Below are positions 32,874-41,139 of a stretch of DNA of 63,593 bases, one piece after another. The notes beneath the pieces were generated by a model, which was not told the origin of the DNA, did not search any database, and saw only the letters and a list, made by a program, of their open reading frames with translations. Every line of letters begins with the position of its first letter. Positions within the stretch are counted from its first letter, which is position 1. A program made the position numbers and the translations under genes. This DNA comes from a virus: positions 1-63,593 of IMG/VR virus record IMGVR_UViG_3300005581_002829; one strand, written 5' to 3'.

Positions 32874-34020
32874 GATTTCTATAATCCTTAGTTCCTCGAT
32901 ACCAATGCTCATTAGTGTCAAACATAATATCTAAACATCTATCAATTGTACCTGTTGTCCAATTAGATAATTGGCCCATTCTTTTTCTAGGGGTAACCAA
33001 TAACTTATCTAATTTCTCACAAGCATCATCCATTGACCAGGGAATATATAAACATTCTGCATCATTTGCGAATGTTTCGGGGAATGATCTATACGCGGGG
33101 TATAAGCAATTTGTACCTAGCGCGTCTGCTTCTGATGCTGTATTACTTACCCAATCCTGTAAAGCACAATTAAACAATACTCGCGAATCTGCCAGTAGAC
33201 AATAATATTCATTCTTTTTAAGATTTTCATAGATCTTAAAATTTGCAGTCTTTTCTAATTCTCTTGCACGATCTAAATATTTTTGATCGTTGCTACGTAA
33301 TGGTCCGCCTGATAGAACAGCAAATTCAACATCTCTGTGTTCATGCCCATACCGTTCAATTAAATCCATAAAGAAATTTGGTTGTTTTTCTTGATCGAAT
33401 CTAGCAGCAAACACTACTCGCTTCTTACGAATAATGAATGGTTTAATTTCATTTACTCGACTTTGTACTTCGTCTTTATCAAATGCTAATCCGGAAATAT
33501 TATAGATTGGTGCTTCCCATCCTGCAATTTTAATATGGGCTACCATTTCCTCATTAGATGCAAGAATACCTGTTACAAAAGTATCAGTCATTTTTTCATA
33601 AAAAGCCATCCATTTTTGCATATCCCATACATGAAGAAAATCATCAGGGTCAATTGTTTGTGCCAAGCAACGAACAAAAATTCTAGGATGATATTCCCAA
33701 GCAATTTGATCCATAATATATGGAAGTACTTCCATACCAGGTGTAAACATATCTTCAAAGAAAATAGTATCTTCCCATGTAATCTCACCTGCTTTCATTT
33801 TCTTAACAAGCTTTGCCATTTGCGTTAAAGAATAATAACTACGCCCGTGCGCATCTAATACTTGCCCAGCAACAATTGCTTTAGAATCATCTAAAGTTTC
33901 TCCGTGAATTACTTCATAGTCAATCCCTCGACGTTTAAAAGCAGCCTCGCTCCATTGCTGCAACTGTAAAGTATATCTACCTTCATATGGCTCTAATCCC
34001 ATGTAATATAACTTAGACAT
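32851..34020 (-). CDS. GT-B (GT4-like) glycosyltransferase
   Basis: The 389-residue protein has a second-domain block KRVVFAARFDQEKQPNFFMDLIERYG and VEFAVLSGG. The late DWVSNTASEADALGTNCLYPAYRSFPE corresponds to the nucleotide-sugar E-x7-E region. The N-terminus (YYMGLEPYEGRYTLQLQQW) is unlike cell-surface enzymes and recurs in phages. Its place between galE and the dpdA module leaves open DNA modification, virion decoration or surface glycan synthesis. Confidence 0.7.
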   Translation of the reverse strand: MSKLYYMGLEPYEGRYTLQLQQWSEAAFKRRGIDYEVIHGETLDDSKAIVAGQVLDAHGRSYYSLTQMAKLVKKMKAGEITWEDTIFFEDMFTPGMEVLPYIMDQIAWEYHPRIFVRCLAQTIDPDDFLHVWDMQKWMAFYEKMTDTFVTGILASNEEMVAHIKIAGWEAPIYNISGLAFDKDEVQSRVNEIKPFIIRKKRVVFAARFDQEKQPNFFMDLIERYGHEHRDVEFAVLSGGPLRSNDQKYLDRARELEKTANFKIYENLKKNEYYCLLADSRVLFNCALQDWVSNTASEADALGTNCLYPAYRSFPETFANDAECLYIPWSMDDACEKLDKLLVTPRKRMGQLSNWTTGTIDRCLDIMFDTNEHWYRGTKDYRNHVPTAKY

Positions 34021-34474
34021 TTTTTACTCCTTCAAAATACATTCTGCATCCGTTTTCGCCATCTTCGGATACTTCAATAATATAGTCTCTGTCGGGCCAA
34101 GTTGCAATAAGTTTATCATATAAATCTCTTGCCATCATTTCGCAAGATTTAAAATCTAATTGTACTGTGCCATCAGAATACCAACGCTCTACAATTCGTT
34201 TAGCTTGAATAAATTCAACATCTCTATCATCATGAAATACTTCCATTTCTACTCTAAAATGAAAAATGTGTCTATGAGGTGTTGCCAAGAAAGAAACATC
34301 CAACCAATCTCCGGTGGCTAATTTTGGATCAGTTGCTGCTGCGGGATATTTGTGAATACCTTCTTTTTGAAAGGTTATCCAAATAAAACTTCTATTTTTG
34401 GTAATGCGATATCCTTTGTTCATAAGGGAATCTACAATTTTAAATGTTCCTGCGTTTGCGTTAATTGTTGTCAT
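34013..34474 (-). CDS. Conserved phage protein, possible T-fold pterin-type enzyme
   Basis: The 153-residue protein has an N-terminal YRITKNRSFIWITF and then FLATPHRHIFHFRVEMEVFHDD, recalling the HGHxxxLxV strand of QueD/PTPS. VQLDFKSCEMMARDLYDKL comes next, and IIEVSEDGENG sits where QueD has its Glu. These suggest a tunnelling fold, but the match is by eye and the family is normally listed as unknown. It overlaps the dpdA stop by 4 nt, so it is tied to the DNA-modification genes. Confidence 0.5.
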   Translation of the reverse strand: MTTINANAGTFKIVDSLMNKGYRITKNRSFIWITFQKEGIHKYPAAATDPKLATGDWLDVSFLATPHRHIFHFRVEMEVFHDDRDVEFIQAKRIVERWYSDGTVQLDFKSCEMMARDLYDKLIATWPDRDYIIEVSEDGENGCRMYFEGVKNV

Positions 34475-35760
34475 GCGAATAAGTTCTCAAGTGAAGAAGG
34501 AGCCACAATGTTAACCGGTTCAGAATCCATAAACTTGCCAACGTGTTTTTCCCAGTATAAAAAGTCATCAGTATTTTTTACATCAAATAATGTAGAATAT
34601 TCATTCTCACAATTTTTTTCTCTACAGAATCGCAAAAATTCTTCTTTAGAATTCATTAGTGTAGAAACATCTCTTGTAAAATTGTGTACATTAGTTAAAA
34701 TGAAGCTAAGTCTTGCTTCCATAATATCTTTAAATTTGCCTCCCTTTTCCATATACTCCCCAACACTAATATTCATTAGCTTATGAAATTGTTCTGGAGT
34801 ATAATCAGTATCACATACATTATTAATTTCTGTTGTTACTGTTCTATAGATATTTGAAAAGGGTCTTCCCATCTTAACAGATGAACCACCATAATCTGCA
34901 GGTGTGCTTTTCTTGCTGTGCGAGAAATAAAACAATCCATTATCTAAAGACATAGAATGTGTAGTAGAGTCATATGAAATATCAATGCCGTCATATATAC
35001 CAGTTTGACTAAATAATAGATAAGGTAAAATACGCTTTAGTGCACCTACACCTAATACGTGCAAATGAAATGGTTTATCAAATGGAACAGCATTAACATA
35101 AAATGCTCGTTTAACATCTTCAAGTGGCCCCATACCTAGCGCAGCTGATCCCATAGCAACACCACCAATACGACTATGTAATTCTTTTGGAACTTCATCT
35201 AGTAAATATTCTGCCCATAATTTATAAGTATCTGCTCCGGAACCTTGCAGAATAATAAAAGGGCGACACTTACTTTTCATAGAATCAAATTTTTGAATTT
35301 GATCTCGTACATTCTTACCTGTTTGTCTTGCGTATGTCTCAAAATTTTCCATGTCAACATATCTACGCTTAGTATCAATCTTTGCAGACACACCGCTTGC
35401 AGATGTAGACTTAACCGGAATCTCGTCAAATGCCATTCCAATGTCTGCGTATGTTGCTTGATTCTCATAAACTTTATTACGAGTTTCTGGAGTATTTTGT
35501 AGGCCGCGTGTAATAATCTGCAATCCGCCAGAGTCTGCATGAATATTTTTAATTGATGGTCTGTACTTTTGTAGTTTCTTTCCAAAGTTCTTTTCTGTAA
35601 ATCCGTTATACAGTAAAGAAAATTCATGATTATTTTTATTATGAACCGTCTTAGAAATCATATCATTAATCATTTGAAGCGTGTCTACTTCTTCACATTG
35701 CTCTGATCCTAATCGCAAATATGCTGGACCCGAGATAACATATTCTAATATTTTGCTCAT
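34471..35760 (-). CDS. dpdA: DpdA-like DNA-guanine transglycosylase
   Basis: The protein has 429 residues. HADSGGLQIITRG (near residue 75) matches the DSGG-x-Q base-binding loop of tRNA-guanine transglycosylases, and YDGIDISYDS corresponds to the nucleophilic Asp region. GGVAMGSAALG holds a middle-domain glycine loop. Phage TGT-like proteins of the DpdA group exchange guanine for a 7-deazaguanine in DNA. FolE, QueD and QueE in the same region support that substrate. The C-terminus SSLENLFA resembles sliding-clamp binding peptides. Confidence 0.85.
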   Translation of the reverse strand: MSKILEYVISGPAYLRLGSEQCEEVDTLQMINDMISKTVHNKNNHEFSLLYNGFTEKNFGKKLQKYRPSIKNIHADSGGLQIITRGLQNTPETRNKVYENQATYADIGMAFDEIPVKSTSASGVSAKIDTKRRYVDMENFETYARQTGKNVRDQIQKFDSMKSKCRPFIILQGSGADTYKLWAEYLLDEVPKELHSRIGGVAMGSAALGMGPLEDVKRAFYVNAVPFDKPFHLHVLGVGALKRILPYLLFSQTGIYDGIDISYDSTTHSMSLDNGLFYFSHSKKSTPADYGGSSVKMGRPFSNIYRTVTTEINNVCDTDYTPEQFHKLMNISVGEYMEKGGKFKDIMEARLSFILTNVHNFTRDVSTLMNSKEEFLRFCREKNCENEYSTLFDVKNTDDFLYWEKHVGKFMDSEPVNIVAPSSLENLFA

Positions 35761-37124
35761 GAAAATAAACTTTCTAAACTATTAACAGTATCTTCTTGTG
35801 GTGTAAAATTTTTATCTTTAGATAAGTATGTACTAGTATCTGTATATATTATATTGTATTTGTACTTATTTGTCAATACAGAACGGACATCATCGATTGA
35901 CAAATCTTTTCTATTTAACTTTAGTATAAAATCAGAATATTTAATCTGTTCATATTCATTAATTGTTGCTCTGGTCGAATTGGATTCTACGGGAGCAAAT
36001 GATTCAAAACAGTCAATCCATTCTTGTATACCTTCATCATGTTCTTTGACAATGGTATTTAGTTGAGATTTGCTATACCAAATTCTAGAATTAGGAAAGT
36101 CTTCGTATAATTTCAATAACAATCTTGGTATATTTTTCTTTTCCTCACACCAATAATTTTGATTACTAAAATTATCCAACCAGGACATACCTTTTAAAGC
36201 AACTGTAGGTAATTGCCCCATACATTCGTAAAATGCTAAACCAAAACTTTCTCTGATTGCGGGGTTATATGCTACCCTTGCAGATGTGATAAAGTCTACC
36301 TTTTCCTTACCATATACTCCAATTTTAATTTCATATTCGGCATCTATTTCTTTCAAGGCTGCTTCAAATTTTTTGGCACCATTAGTATTGGTAATTACTT
36401 TTGCCGGCAATTTTGTTTCCTTAATTGCGCGAATAAATTCTTCGGGATTCTTTCTTGGTTCCCAACGACCAATCCAAAGCACACCGCTTCTTTCTTTAGT
36501 ATGTTCTTCTAACAAAGATTTTTCAGACATGGGGATTGGAAGGTATTTTGCATTGTGTAATTTTTGCCCATATAATTCTAAAAGGTTTCTCTTAGTCTGT
36601 GTGCCAATAGTGATACCTTTAACTTTCATCAAAACATTAAACAATTCATTAAACGATTCTGTAAACTCATTCTTCCATGTTCTATCATCTAAGAATACCA
36701 TACTTTCATTATGAGTATAGTAAACAACTTGAATAGACTTATGTAGATTCAAAGCATAAATGCCTGGGAATGATTCTAATGTGTTACAAATAATAATATC
36801 ATAAAGATTAGTATTTAAAGCATACATCATAGAATCTCTAAATGCAGACATCTTTTCAAAGTTATACGAATCCTCAAACATAAATGTTTTAGTATGTGCG
36901 CTATAAGATTTAGGTTCAGGATTACTAACAAAGTTTGCACCTTGACTTTCTAAGTATTCTTTGAAGGATACATTAGAAGTGGGCTTATCAGTAATGATAT
37001 CTATCTTATACCCAAGAGGCGTAAAAGTCTCAATAAAACTTTTAGCAAATTGACCTAAGCCTCCGTGAGGAATAGTGTGTTGATCGCTCAAACAAAAAGC
37101 AATTCTTTTCTTATATGTCTTCAT
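35757..37124 (-). CDS. GT-B (GT4-family) glycosyltransferase next to dpdA
   Basis: The 455-residue protein has HTIPHGGLGQFAKSFIETF at the N-terminus and GVLWIGRWEPRKNPEEFIRAI at the domain boundary. AYNPAIRESFGLAFYECMGQLPTVA is the E-x7-E donor motif of GT4 enzymes. It ends with NSLESLFS, similar to the DpdA C-terminus. Its ATG-stop overlap with dpdA (4 nt) couples them, making a role in hypermodifying DNA conceivable; a glycan acceptor is the alternative. Confidence 0.85.
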   Translation of the reverse strand: MKTYKKRIAFCLSDQHTIPHGGLGQFAKSFIETFTPLGYKIDIITDKPTSNVSFKEYLESQGANFVSNPEPKSYSAHTKTFMFEDSYNFEKMSAFRDSMMYALNTNLYDIIICNTLESFPGIYALNLHKSIQVVYYTHNESMVFLDDRTWKNEFTESFNELFNVLMKVKGITIGTQTKRNLLELYGQKLHNAKYLPIPMSEKSLLEEHTKERSGVLWIGRWEPRKNPEEFIRAIKETKLPAKVITNTNGAKKFEAALKEIDAEYEIKIGVYGKEKVDFITSARVAYNPAIRESFGLAFYECMGQLPTVALKGMSWLDNFSNQNYWCEEKKNIPRLLLKLYEDFPNSRIWYSKSQLNTIVKEHDEGIQEWIDCFESFAPVESNSTRATINEYEQIKYSDFILKLNRKDLSIDDVRSVLTNKYKYNIIYTDTSTYLSKDKNFTPQEDTVNSLESLFS

Positions 37125-37633
37125 TACTCACCCAGAATTTTAATTAAGTGTTTAGTCTGATACACAGCATCATCTAGAGCATTATGGTATACGCCTTGAC
37201 GTTCATCTGCAGGTACCCAATGGAATAAAGCTTTAACTGTTCTATAGCAACGGTCATCCCAGCATTTCCATGGTGGTTCTCTGTTAGTATTAAAATACGC
37301 ATTTGCCAAAATTGTGTTATCAAATACCGCACCGTTTCCCCAGATAGGCAAACTCTTAGGACCAAACCAATCTGAAAATTTTGTTAATGCCTCATCCAAA
37401 GGAATATTATTACGAGTTAATTCCCGCAGTGCTTCTTTGTTTTGCTCCGACCACCATTTAACTGTATCTTTTGATATATGAAAACCTGCGTCTTTGCAAG
37501 TTTTAATATCAATGGTGCAATAAAATTTATCAAGTATTTCTTTGCCTTCAAATTTAACTGCACCTATAGAACAAATTGCAGCATTCGATCTTGTTGACAT
37601 TGTTTCTAAGTCAACCATTATATTAACTGTCAT
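37124..37633 (-). CDS. DexA-like 3'-5' exonuclease (DEDDh)
   Basis: The 169-residue protein has NIMVDLETMSTRSNAAI (motif I D-x-E), HISKDTVKWWSEQNKEAL, IWGNGAVFDNTIL (motif II) and YHNALDDAVYQTKHL (motif III, H-x4-D). These place it in the RNase T-like exonuclease group to which T4 DexA belongs. It could trim DNA or RNA; substrate preference is not visible. It is coupled to the next gene by a 1-nt overlap. Confidence 0.85.
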   Translation of the reverse strand: MTVNIMVDLETMSTRSNAAICSIGAVKFEGKEILDKFYCTIDIKTCKDAGFHISKDTVKWWSEQNKEALRELTRNNIPLDEALTKFSDWFGPKSLPIWGNGAVFDNTILANAYFNTNREPPWKCWDDRCYRTVKALFHWVPADERQGVYHNALDDAVYQTKHLIKILGE

Positions 37634-37634
37634 A

Positions 37635-38276
37635 TTATCTTTCCATTAAATCGTCTACAAAATTTAGTAATAATTTGTGATGTTGTCCCTTATGATATTT
37701 ACCCTTTAACCAAGAATAACTATCATACCAAAATTCTTCACTTTCCGGATGGCAACCTATAAGTCCAATTTTATCTTGTATAATTGCCATTGGATCGCCG
37801 TTAGCATAAGTTGCAATAGTATCATACTTGCTATCCCCTATTATAGCACAACCATCATAGAAGAACATATGCTGAGGTTGTCCTAACCAATTTACTTTTA
37901 TATTTTTTGCATGGGGTCTTTTGGTATCAGTGTTTGGTCTTTTTATATATTGAACTGCTTTTGCACCACCTAATATATTTAAATAATGTTTGCTTGCCCA
38001 ATATGCTCCCATACAAATACCTAGATATTTTCCACCGTTATCAACAAAATCAATTACTCGAGAAGCGTTGTGTTTAAATAATTTATCGTATGAATTAGAG
38101 TCACCAAAGCCTCCAGGCACAGCAACCATGTCTACATTATCAAAGAAATTTGTTTCTAATTCATTTTTAGAAAACAATTTAAATTTATAGTGAGAATCCA
38201 AAGATTTGATTATACCATTTCCGCTTTGAACAGAACATTTTGGATCATTTATAAACAACGCAACCGTTGGCTTCAT
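37635..38276 (-). CDS. Class-I glutamine-amidotransferase-like protein (BPL_N type)
   Basis: The 213-residue protein has MVAVPGGFGDSNSY and YLGICMGAYWAS with the nucleophile-elbow Cys at residue 88. IGCHPESEEFW supplies His 176 and Glu 178, so a Cys-His-Glu triad is plausible. The closest pattern is the BPL_N domain. It lies 4 nt after folE and belongs to the deazaguanine block, where an ammonia-donating partner could serve an amidation step. That link is inferred. Confidence 0.7.
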   Translation of the reverse strand: MKPTVALFINDPKCSVQSGNGIIKSLDSHYKFKLFSKNELETNFFDNVDMVAVPGGFGDSNSYDKLFKHNASRVIDFVDNGGKYLGICMGAYWASKHYLNILGGAKAVQYIKRPNTDTKRPHAKNIKVNWLGQPQHMFFYDGCAIIGDSKYDTIATYANGDPMAIIQDKIGLIGCHPESEEFWYDSYSWLKGKYHKGQHHKLLLNFVDDLMER

Positions 38277-38280
38277 TGAA

Positions 38281-38961
38281 TCACTTGTTAGTCATTCTTG
38301 CAATTTGATAAAATTCATTTCGCACTTCTGGAACATTTTTAAACCCACCACCTAAACGGACTGTTACTGTAGAACTACCGGTATCTTCAACACCTCGAGA
38401 TTTAACACAATAGTGTTGTGCATCAATTAATACTGCAACATCTTCGGTCTCAAGAATAAATTGTAGTGTATGAAAAATTTGTTCTGTTAGACGTTCTTGA
38501 ATCTGAGGACGTTTTGAGAAATATTCTACAATACGATTAATTTTACTTAAGCCGAGTACTTTGCCTTTAGGAACATATGCGACTGTAGCAAGTCCATCAA
38601 TAACAACAAAGTGATGTTCGCAATTACTTTGTACGTTAACATTACGTTCACATACCATTTCATTATATTTCATTTTGTTATCAACTGTAGTACATTTAGG
38701 GAATGCTTCATAATCGAGTCCCCAAAAGATTTCATTAACATACATCTTAGCAACACGCTTAGGCGTTTCAATTAAACTATCGTCTGATAAGTCAAGCCCA
38801 AGAATACGCATGATGTATGTAAAATGCCCTTCGATAGCTTCGATCTTATCTTTACGATCGTAACTATTTGGAATAGTAGGAGTTTCAACTCCCATCTTAA
38901 CTAAATGTTCGTGAACTTTTTGACCTAACTCAGGGTCAGTTTTTGTCTTGTTATATGACAT
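38281..38961 (-). CDS. folE: GTP cyclohydrolase I
   Basis: The 226-residue protein has FWGLDY, VQSNCEHHFVVIDGLATVAYVP (Zn Cys and His), GLSKINRIVEYFSKRPQIQERLT and DAQHYCVKSRGVEDTGSST with the second Zn Cys. All catalytic positions are intact. The enzyme makes dihydroneopterin triphosphate from GTP, the first step of the 7-deazaguanine route and also of folate. QueD and QueE nearby favour the former. A terminator-like hairpin precedes it. Confidence 0.95.
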   Translation of the reverse strand: MSYNKTKTDPELGQKVHEHLVKMGVETPTIPNSYDRKDKIEAIEGHFTYIMRILGLDLSDDSLIETPKRVAKMYVNEIFWGLDYEAFPKCTTVDNKMKYNEMVCERNVNVQSNCEHHFVVIDGLATVAYVPKGKVLGLSKINRIVEYFSKRPQIQERLTEQIFHTLQFILETEDVAVLIDAQHYCVKSRGVEDTGSSTVTVRLGGGFKNVPEVRNEFYQIARMTNK

Positions 38962-38995
38962 TTTTGAATCCTTCCTTACACGGATATGATGTTTG

Positions 38996-39018
38996 AAAAA
39001 TGTTACCGTTGTGTAACA
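38996..39018 (-). terminator. Rho-independent terminator before folE
   Basis: On the minus strand TGTTAC and GTAACA pair around a 6-nt loop and are followed at once by TTTTT. It sits 4 nt after the stop of the small gene at 39022-39201, so it ends or attenuates the mazG-queE transcript. Confidence 0.7.
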
Positions 39019-39021
39019 TTA

Positions 39022-39201
39022 TTATTTATTAGTTTTGTTTTCTTCTAGTGCGTTTAGATAACCACGTTCATAATCTTCTGCATCTGCCTCAGCATCTTCA
39101 ATTGTTTTATATGGATTATAAAAATAATCATTAGTTTTTCCAGAATCGTAACCTTGTTTATAAGGTGCTTCTGCGTATAGTTCAATTTTCTTTTTTGCCA
39201 T
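39022..39201 (-). CDS. Small basic-acidic phage protein
   Basis: The 59-residue protein starts MAKKKIELYAEAPYKQGYDSG and continues with tyrosines and an acidic DAEADAEDYERGYLNAL helix. The start at 39201 is set by AGGAG 8 nt upstream; a longer reading to 39222 overlaps the neighbour. No family recognised. It is followed by a terminator. Confidence 0.55.
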   Translation of the reverse strand: MAKKKIELYAEAPYKQGYDSGKTNDYFYNPYKTIEDAEADAEDYERGYLNALEENKTNK

Positions 39202-39394
39202 GATTTTTCTCCTGTTCTTCAAGCCATTCAGTTTCGCCTACATAATTGGGGGAGTTTTCTAATTGCTTATCAACTGCCCATTTAATTTCATATAATTTCT
39301 TTTTAATTTCGAATGTGGTAAATCCATCGTTATAGAGCGATCTCATTTCATGCCCCATCATTTCAATATCCCACGGCATACTATTTCTCATCAT
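39182..39394 (-). CDS. Small hypothetical protein after queE
   Basis: The 70-residue charged protein has a helical pattern (PWDIEMMGHEMRSLYNDGFTT then KKKLYEIKWAVDKQL). The ATG at 39394 overlaps the queE stop (ATGA), which is why it is preferred over a TTG at 39403. No family recognised. Confidence 0.55.
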   Translation of the reverse strand: MMRNSMPWDIEMMGHEMRSLYNDGFTTFEIKKKLYEIKWAVDKQLENSPNYVGETEWLEEQEKNHGKKEN

Positions 39395-40239
39395 GTACCC
39401 CAAGCATTTTTAAATAATGGTATCTGGAGTCTATCCGAATACCTCCAACCTTTTCTCATTGCCAATTCTGCAACTGATCTATTATTAAGAGAGTACAACT
39501 GCTCAGTGCCACCGAGAGGCATAAGATAAACAGGACCACCAAACCCCGCTTTACGATAAGCATTTACTGCCTCCTCTGCCTCTTGAGCATCTTCTTCCGT
39601 TGCTACTACAAACTTTAAATAAGTATAACCAAGCATTTGATATTGCATAATAACATCTGGCTTAATAGCCACCTCCCAGGATTCTCCGGAAACTGATAAT
39701 TTAGGAGATACTGAGAATGTTAATTTAAAATACTCTCTACCAAACCTGGTCCACTCTTCGAATAGATATGTACTAAATTCTTCTAATATATCCTGTGTAC
39801 CATTTGTCTCAAAAGTTAATTCGTTTAAAGACTCCATTTTAGGATGTTCTAACAAAGCAGGATACGCTCTTTGCCAACCCAATAAAGGTTCACCTCCAGT
39901 AATTACAAGATGTTCGTCTTTCCATTCCTTGTACGGTAACGTATCCACAATAGCATCGGCAATTGCGTCAATAGATAAAACAGGGCTAAGATGCTTAAAA
40001 CGAACATCCCAAGAAGCATACGAATCACATCCAGTATGAACCAACGGCAAGTCATTATAATTTTTAAAGGACTCTGCATCAATTTTAAACCTTTCATTAC
40101 TTTGATCACCCTTTGGCATACCAAAGCCACCGCAAGTAAAATTGCAACCGAATGTTCTTAAAAAGACAGAAGGGACGCCCATATAACGTCCTTCACCCTG
40201 AATGCTATAAAATAATTCTGATATCTTAAGTTTACTCAT
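39391..40239 (-). CDS. queE: QueE-like 7-carboxy-7-deazaguanine synthase (radical SAM), altered cysteine motif
   Basis: The 282-residue protein starts LKISELFYSIQGEGRYMGVPSVFLRTFGC, then NFTCGGFG, and has HLVITGGEPLLGW and LTFETNGTQ, all matching QueE. The normal C-x3-C-x2-C cluster reads C32-x3-C36-x2-F39; the next Cys is C71 in HTGCDSYASW, so the third ligand may come from there. QueE converts carboxytetrahydropterin to CDG. The ATG at 40239 overlaps the mazG stop by 8 nt; a longer N-terminus to 40335 is not needed. Confidence 0.88.
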   Translation of the reverse strand: MSKLKISELFYSIQGEGRYMGVPSVFLRTFGCNFTCGGFGMPKGDQSNERFKIDAESFKNYNDLPLVHTGCDSYASWDVRFKHLSPVLSIDAIADAIVDTLPYKEWKDEHLVITGGEPLLGWQRAYPALLEHPKMESLNELTFETNGTQDILEEFSTYLFEEWTRFGREYFKLTFSVSPKLSVSGESWEVAIKPDVIMQYQMLGYTYLKFVVATEEDAQEAEEAVNAYRKAGFGGPVYLMPLGGTEQLYSLNNRSVAELAMRKGWRYSDRLQIPLFKNAWGT

Positions 40240-40504
40240 ATATACTAGACCATTTTTTAAGTTTGGCAATTTTATTATCAGCTGCAATACTGATCTGTTC
40301 ACTGCCGACAATATTAAATTTAATACACAAATCAATCATTGCTTGTAGATCACCCAATTCTTCAGCCAGATGTTCCCTATTTGTTTTAGGTTTACCTGGC
40401 TTAAAGTTATCAATACCAAAGCGAAAACATTTTGAAATTGCTTGAGTTACTTCTGCGCATTCTTCTTGTAGAATAAGCATAATTTCTTCTTCTTTAGTTT
40501 CCAT
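40232..40504 (-). CDS. mazG: MazG-like nucleotide pyrophosphohydrolase
   Basis: The 90-residue all-alpha protein has IMLILQEECAEVTQAISKC and HLAEELGDLQAMIDLCIKF, giving the E-E-x-x-E and E-x-x-D magnesium motifs of MazG enzymes. These hydrolyse (d)NTPs or alarmones and are frequent in marine phages. It is led by its own sigma-70-type promoter and precedes queE. Confidence 0.9.
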   Translation of the reverse strand: METKEEEIMLILQEECAEVTQAISKCFRFGIDNFKPGKPKTNREHLAEELGDLQAMIDLCIKFNIVGSEQISIAADNKIAKLKKWSSIYE

Positions 40505-40509
40505 AATAT

Positions 40510-40538
40510 ATTATAATGTATTTAGTTAAGTAAGTCAA
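40510..40538 (-). promoter_or_regulatory. Sigma-70-type promoter for mazG-queE
   Basis: The minus strand has TTGACT at 40533-40538, a 17-bp spacer and TATAAT at 40510-40515. The -35 box lies inside the last codons of gene 55, and the -10 box is 6 nt before the mazG start, so the leader would be very short or a start codon is used near the mRNA 5' end. Confidence 0.75.
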
Positions 40539-41139
40539 TATTAGATTCTTCCTCTTTAGCCTTTTTCTTTCTAGCTTTGGTTTGCGCGGGAGTTTCTCGT
40601 TTTTCGGGATCTATTTGATCTAATTGAGTTTTCAAATAATCTATAAGTTGTCTGCTTGATTCCGAATCATCACTATTTTGCATTAGCGAATCAAAATCTA
40701 AATTTTCAATAATCCTATATTTAGTTGCCTGTTGTTTCTTTTCTTTTTGAATTCTTCGAATAAAAGCAAAGTAAATAATTTGTGTATAATATGCAAACGG
40801 ATTAGATGATTTTGCTGGATCAAATTTTGCAGCTGCGGTTAGACAATTTTCAATACCATCAGAAACCATATCATCTCTAAAAGTATAATTAATAAAATTA
40901 GATTTGTATGCTAAGTGTGTGGCAATTTTAATAAAGCATTCACCTATATAATGAGTAACTCTTGGTTGTTCCTCACCTTTAGCTTTTGCATCATCTATAC
41001 CTTGTTTGTATTCAATTAACGCAGCAAGGAATTTTTTATTATCTACATAGTGAGAACTTGTGGAAATTTTAGTGGATGGTTCTTGAAGTTCTTCTACTTC
41101 TTCCGATAATAAAATCGTCGTGTCTTTCGGTGTCTTCAT
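40522..41139 (-). CDS. 55: Late-transcription sigma factor gp55
   Basis: The 205-residue protein has YVDNKKFLAALIEY, IKIATHLAYKSNFINYTFRDDMVSDGIENCL and KSSNPFAYYTQIIYFAFIRRIQKEKKQ, the region-2-like core of gp55. gp55 directs host RNA polymerase to TATAAATA boxes, six of which are present here. The C-terminus (SNIDLLN) resembles the clamp-binding tail of T4 gp55. AGGAG precedes the ATG at 41139, so the 71-nt overlap with the upstream gene appears real. Confidence 0.93.
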   Translation of the reverse strand: MKTPKDTTILLSEEVEELQEPSTKISTSSHYVDNKKFLAALIEYKQGIDDAKAKGEEQPRVTHYIGECFIKIATHLAYKSNFINYTFRDDMVSDGIENCLTAAAKFDPAKSSNPFAYYTQIIYFAFIRRIQKEKKQQATKYRIIENLDFDSLMQNSDDSESSRQLIDYLKTQLDQIDPEKRETPAQTKARKKKAKEEESNIDLLN

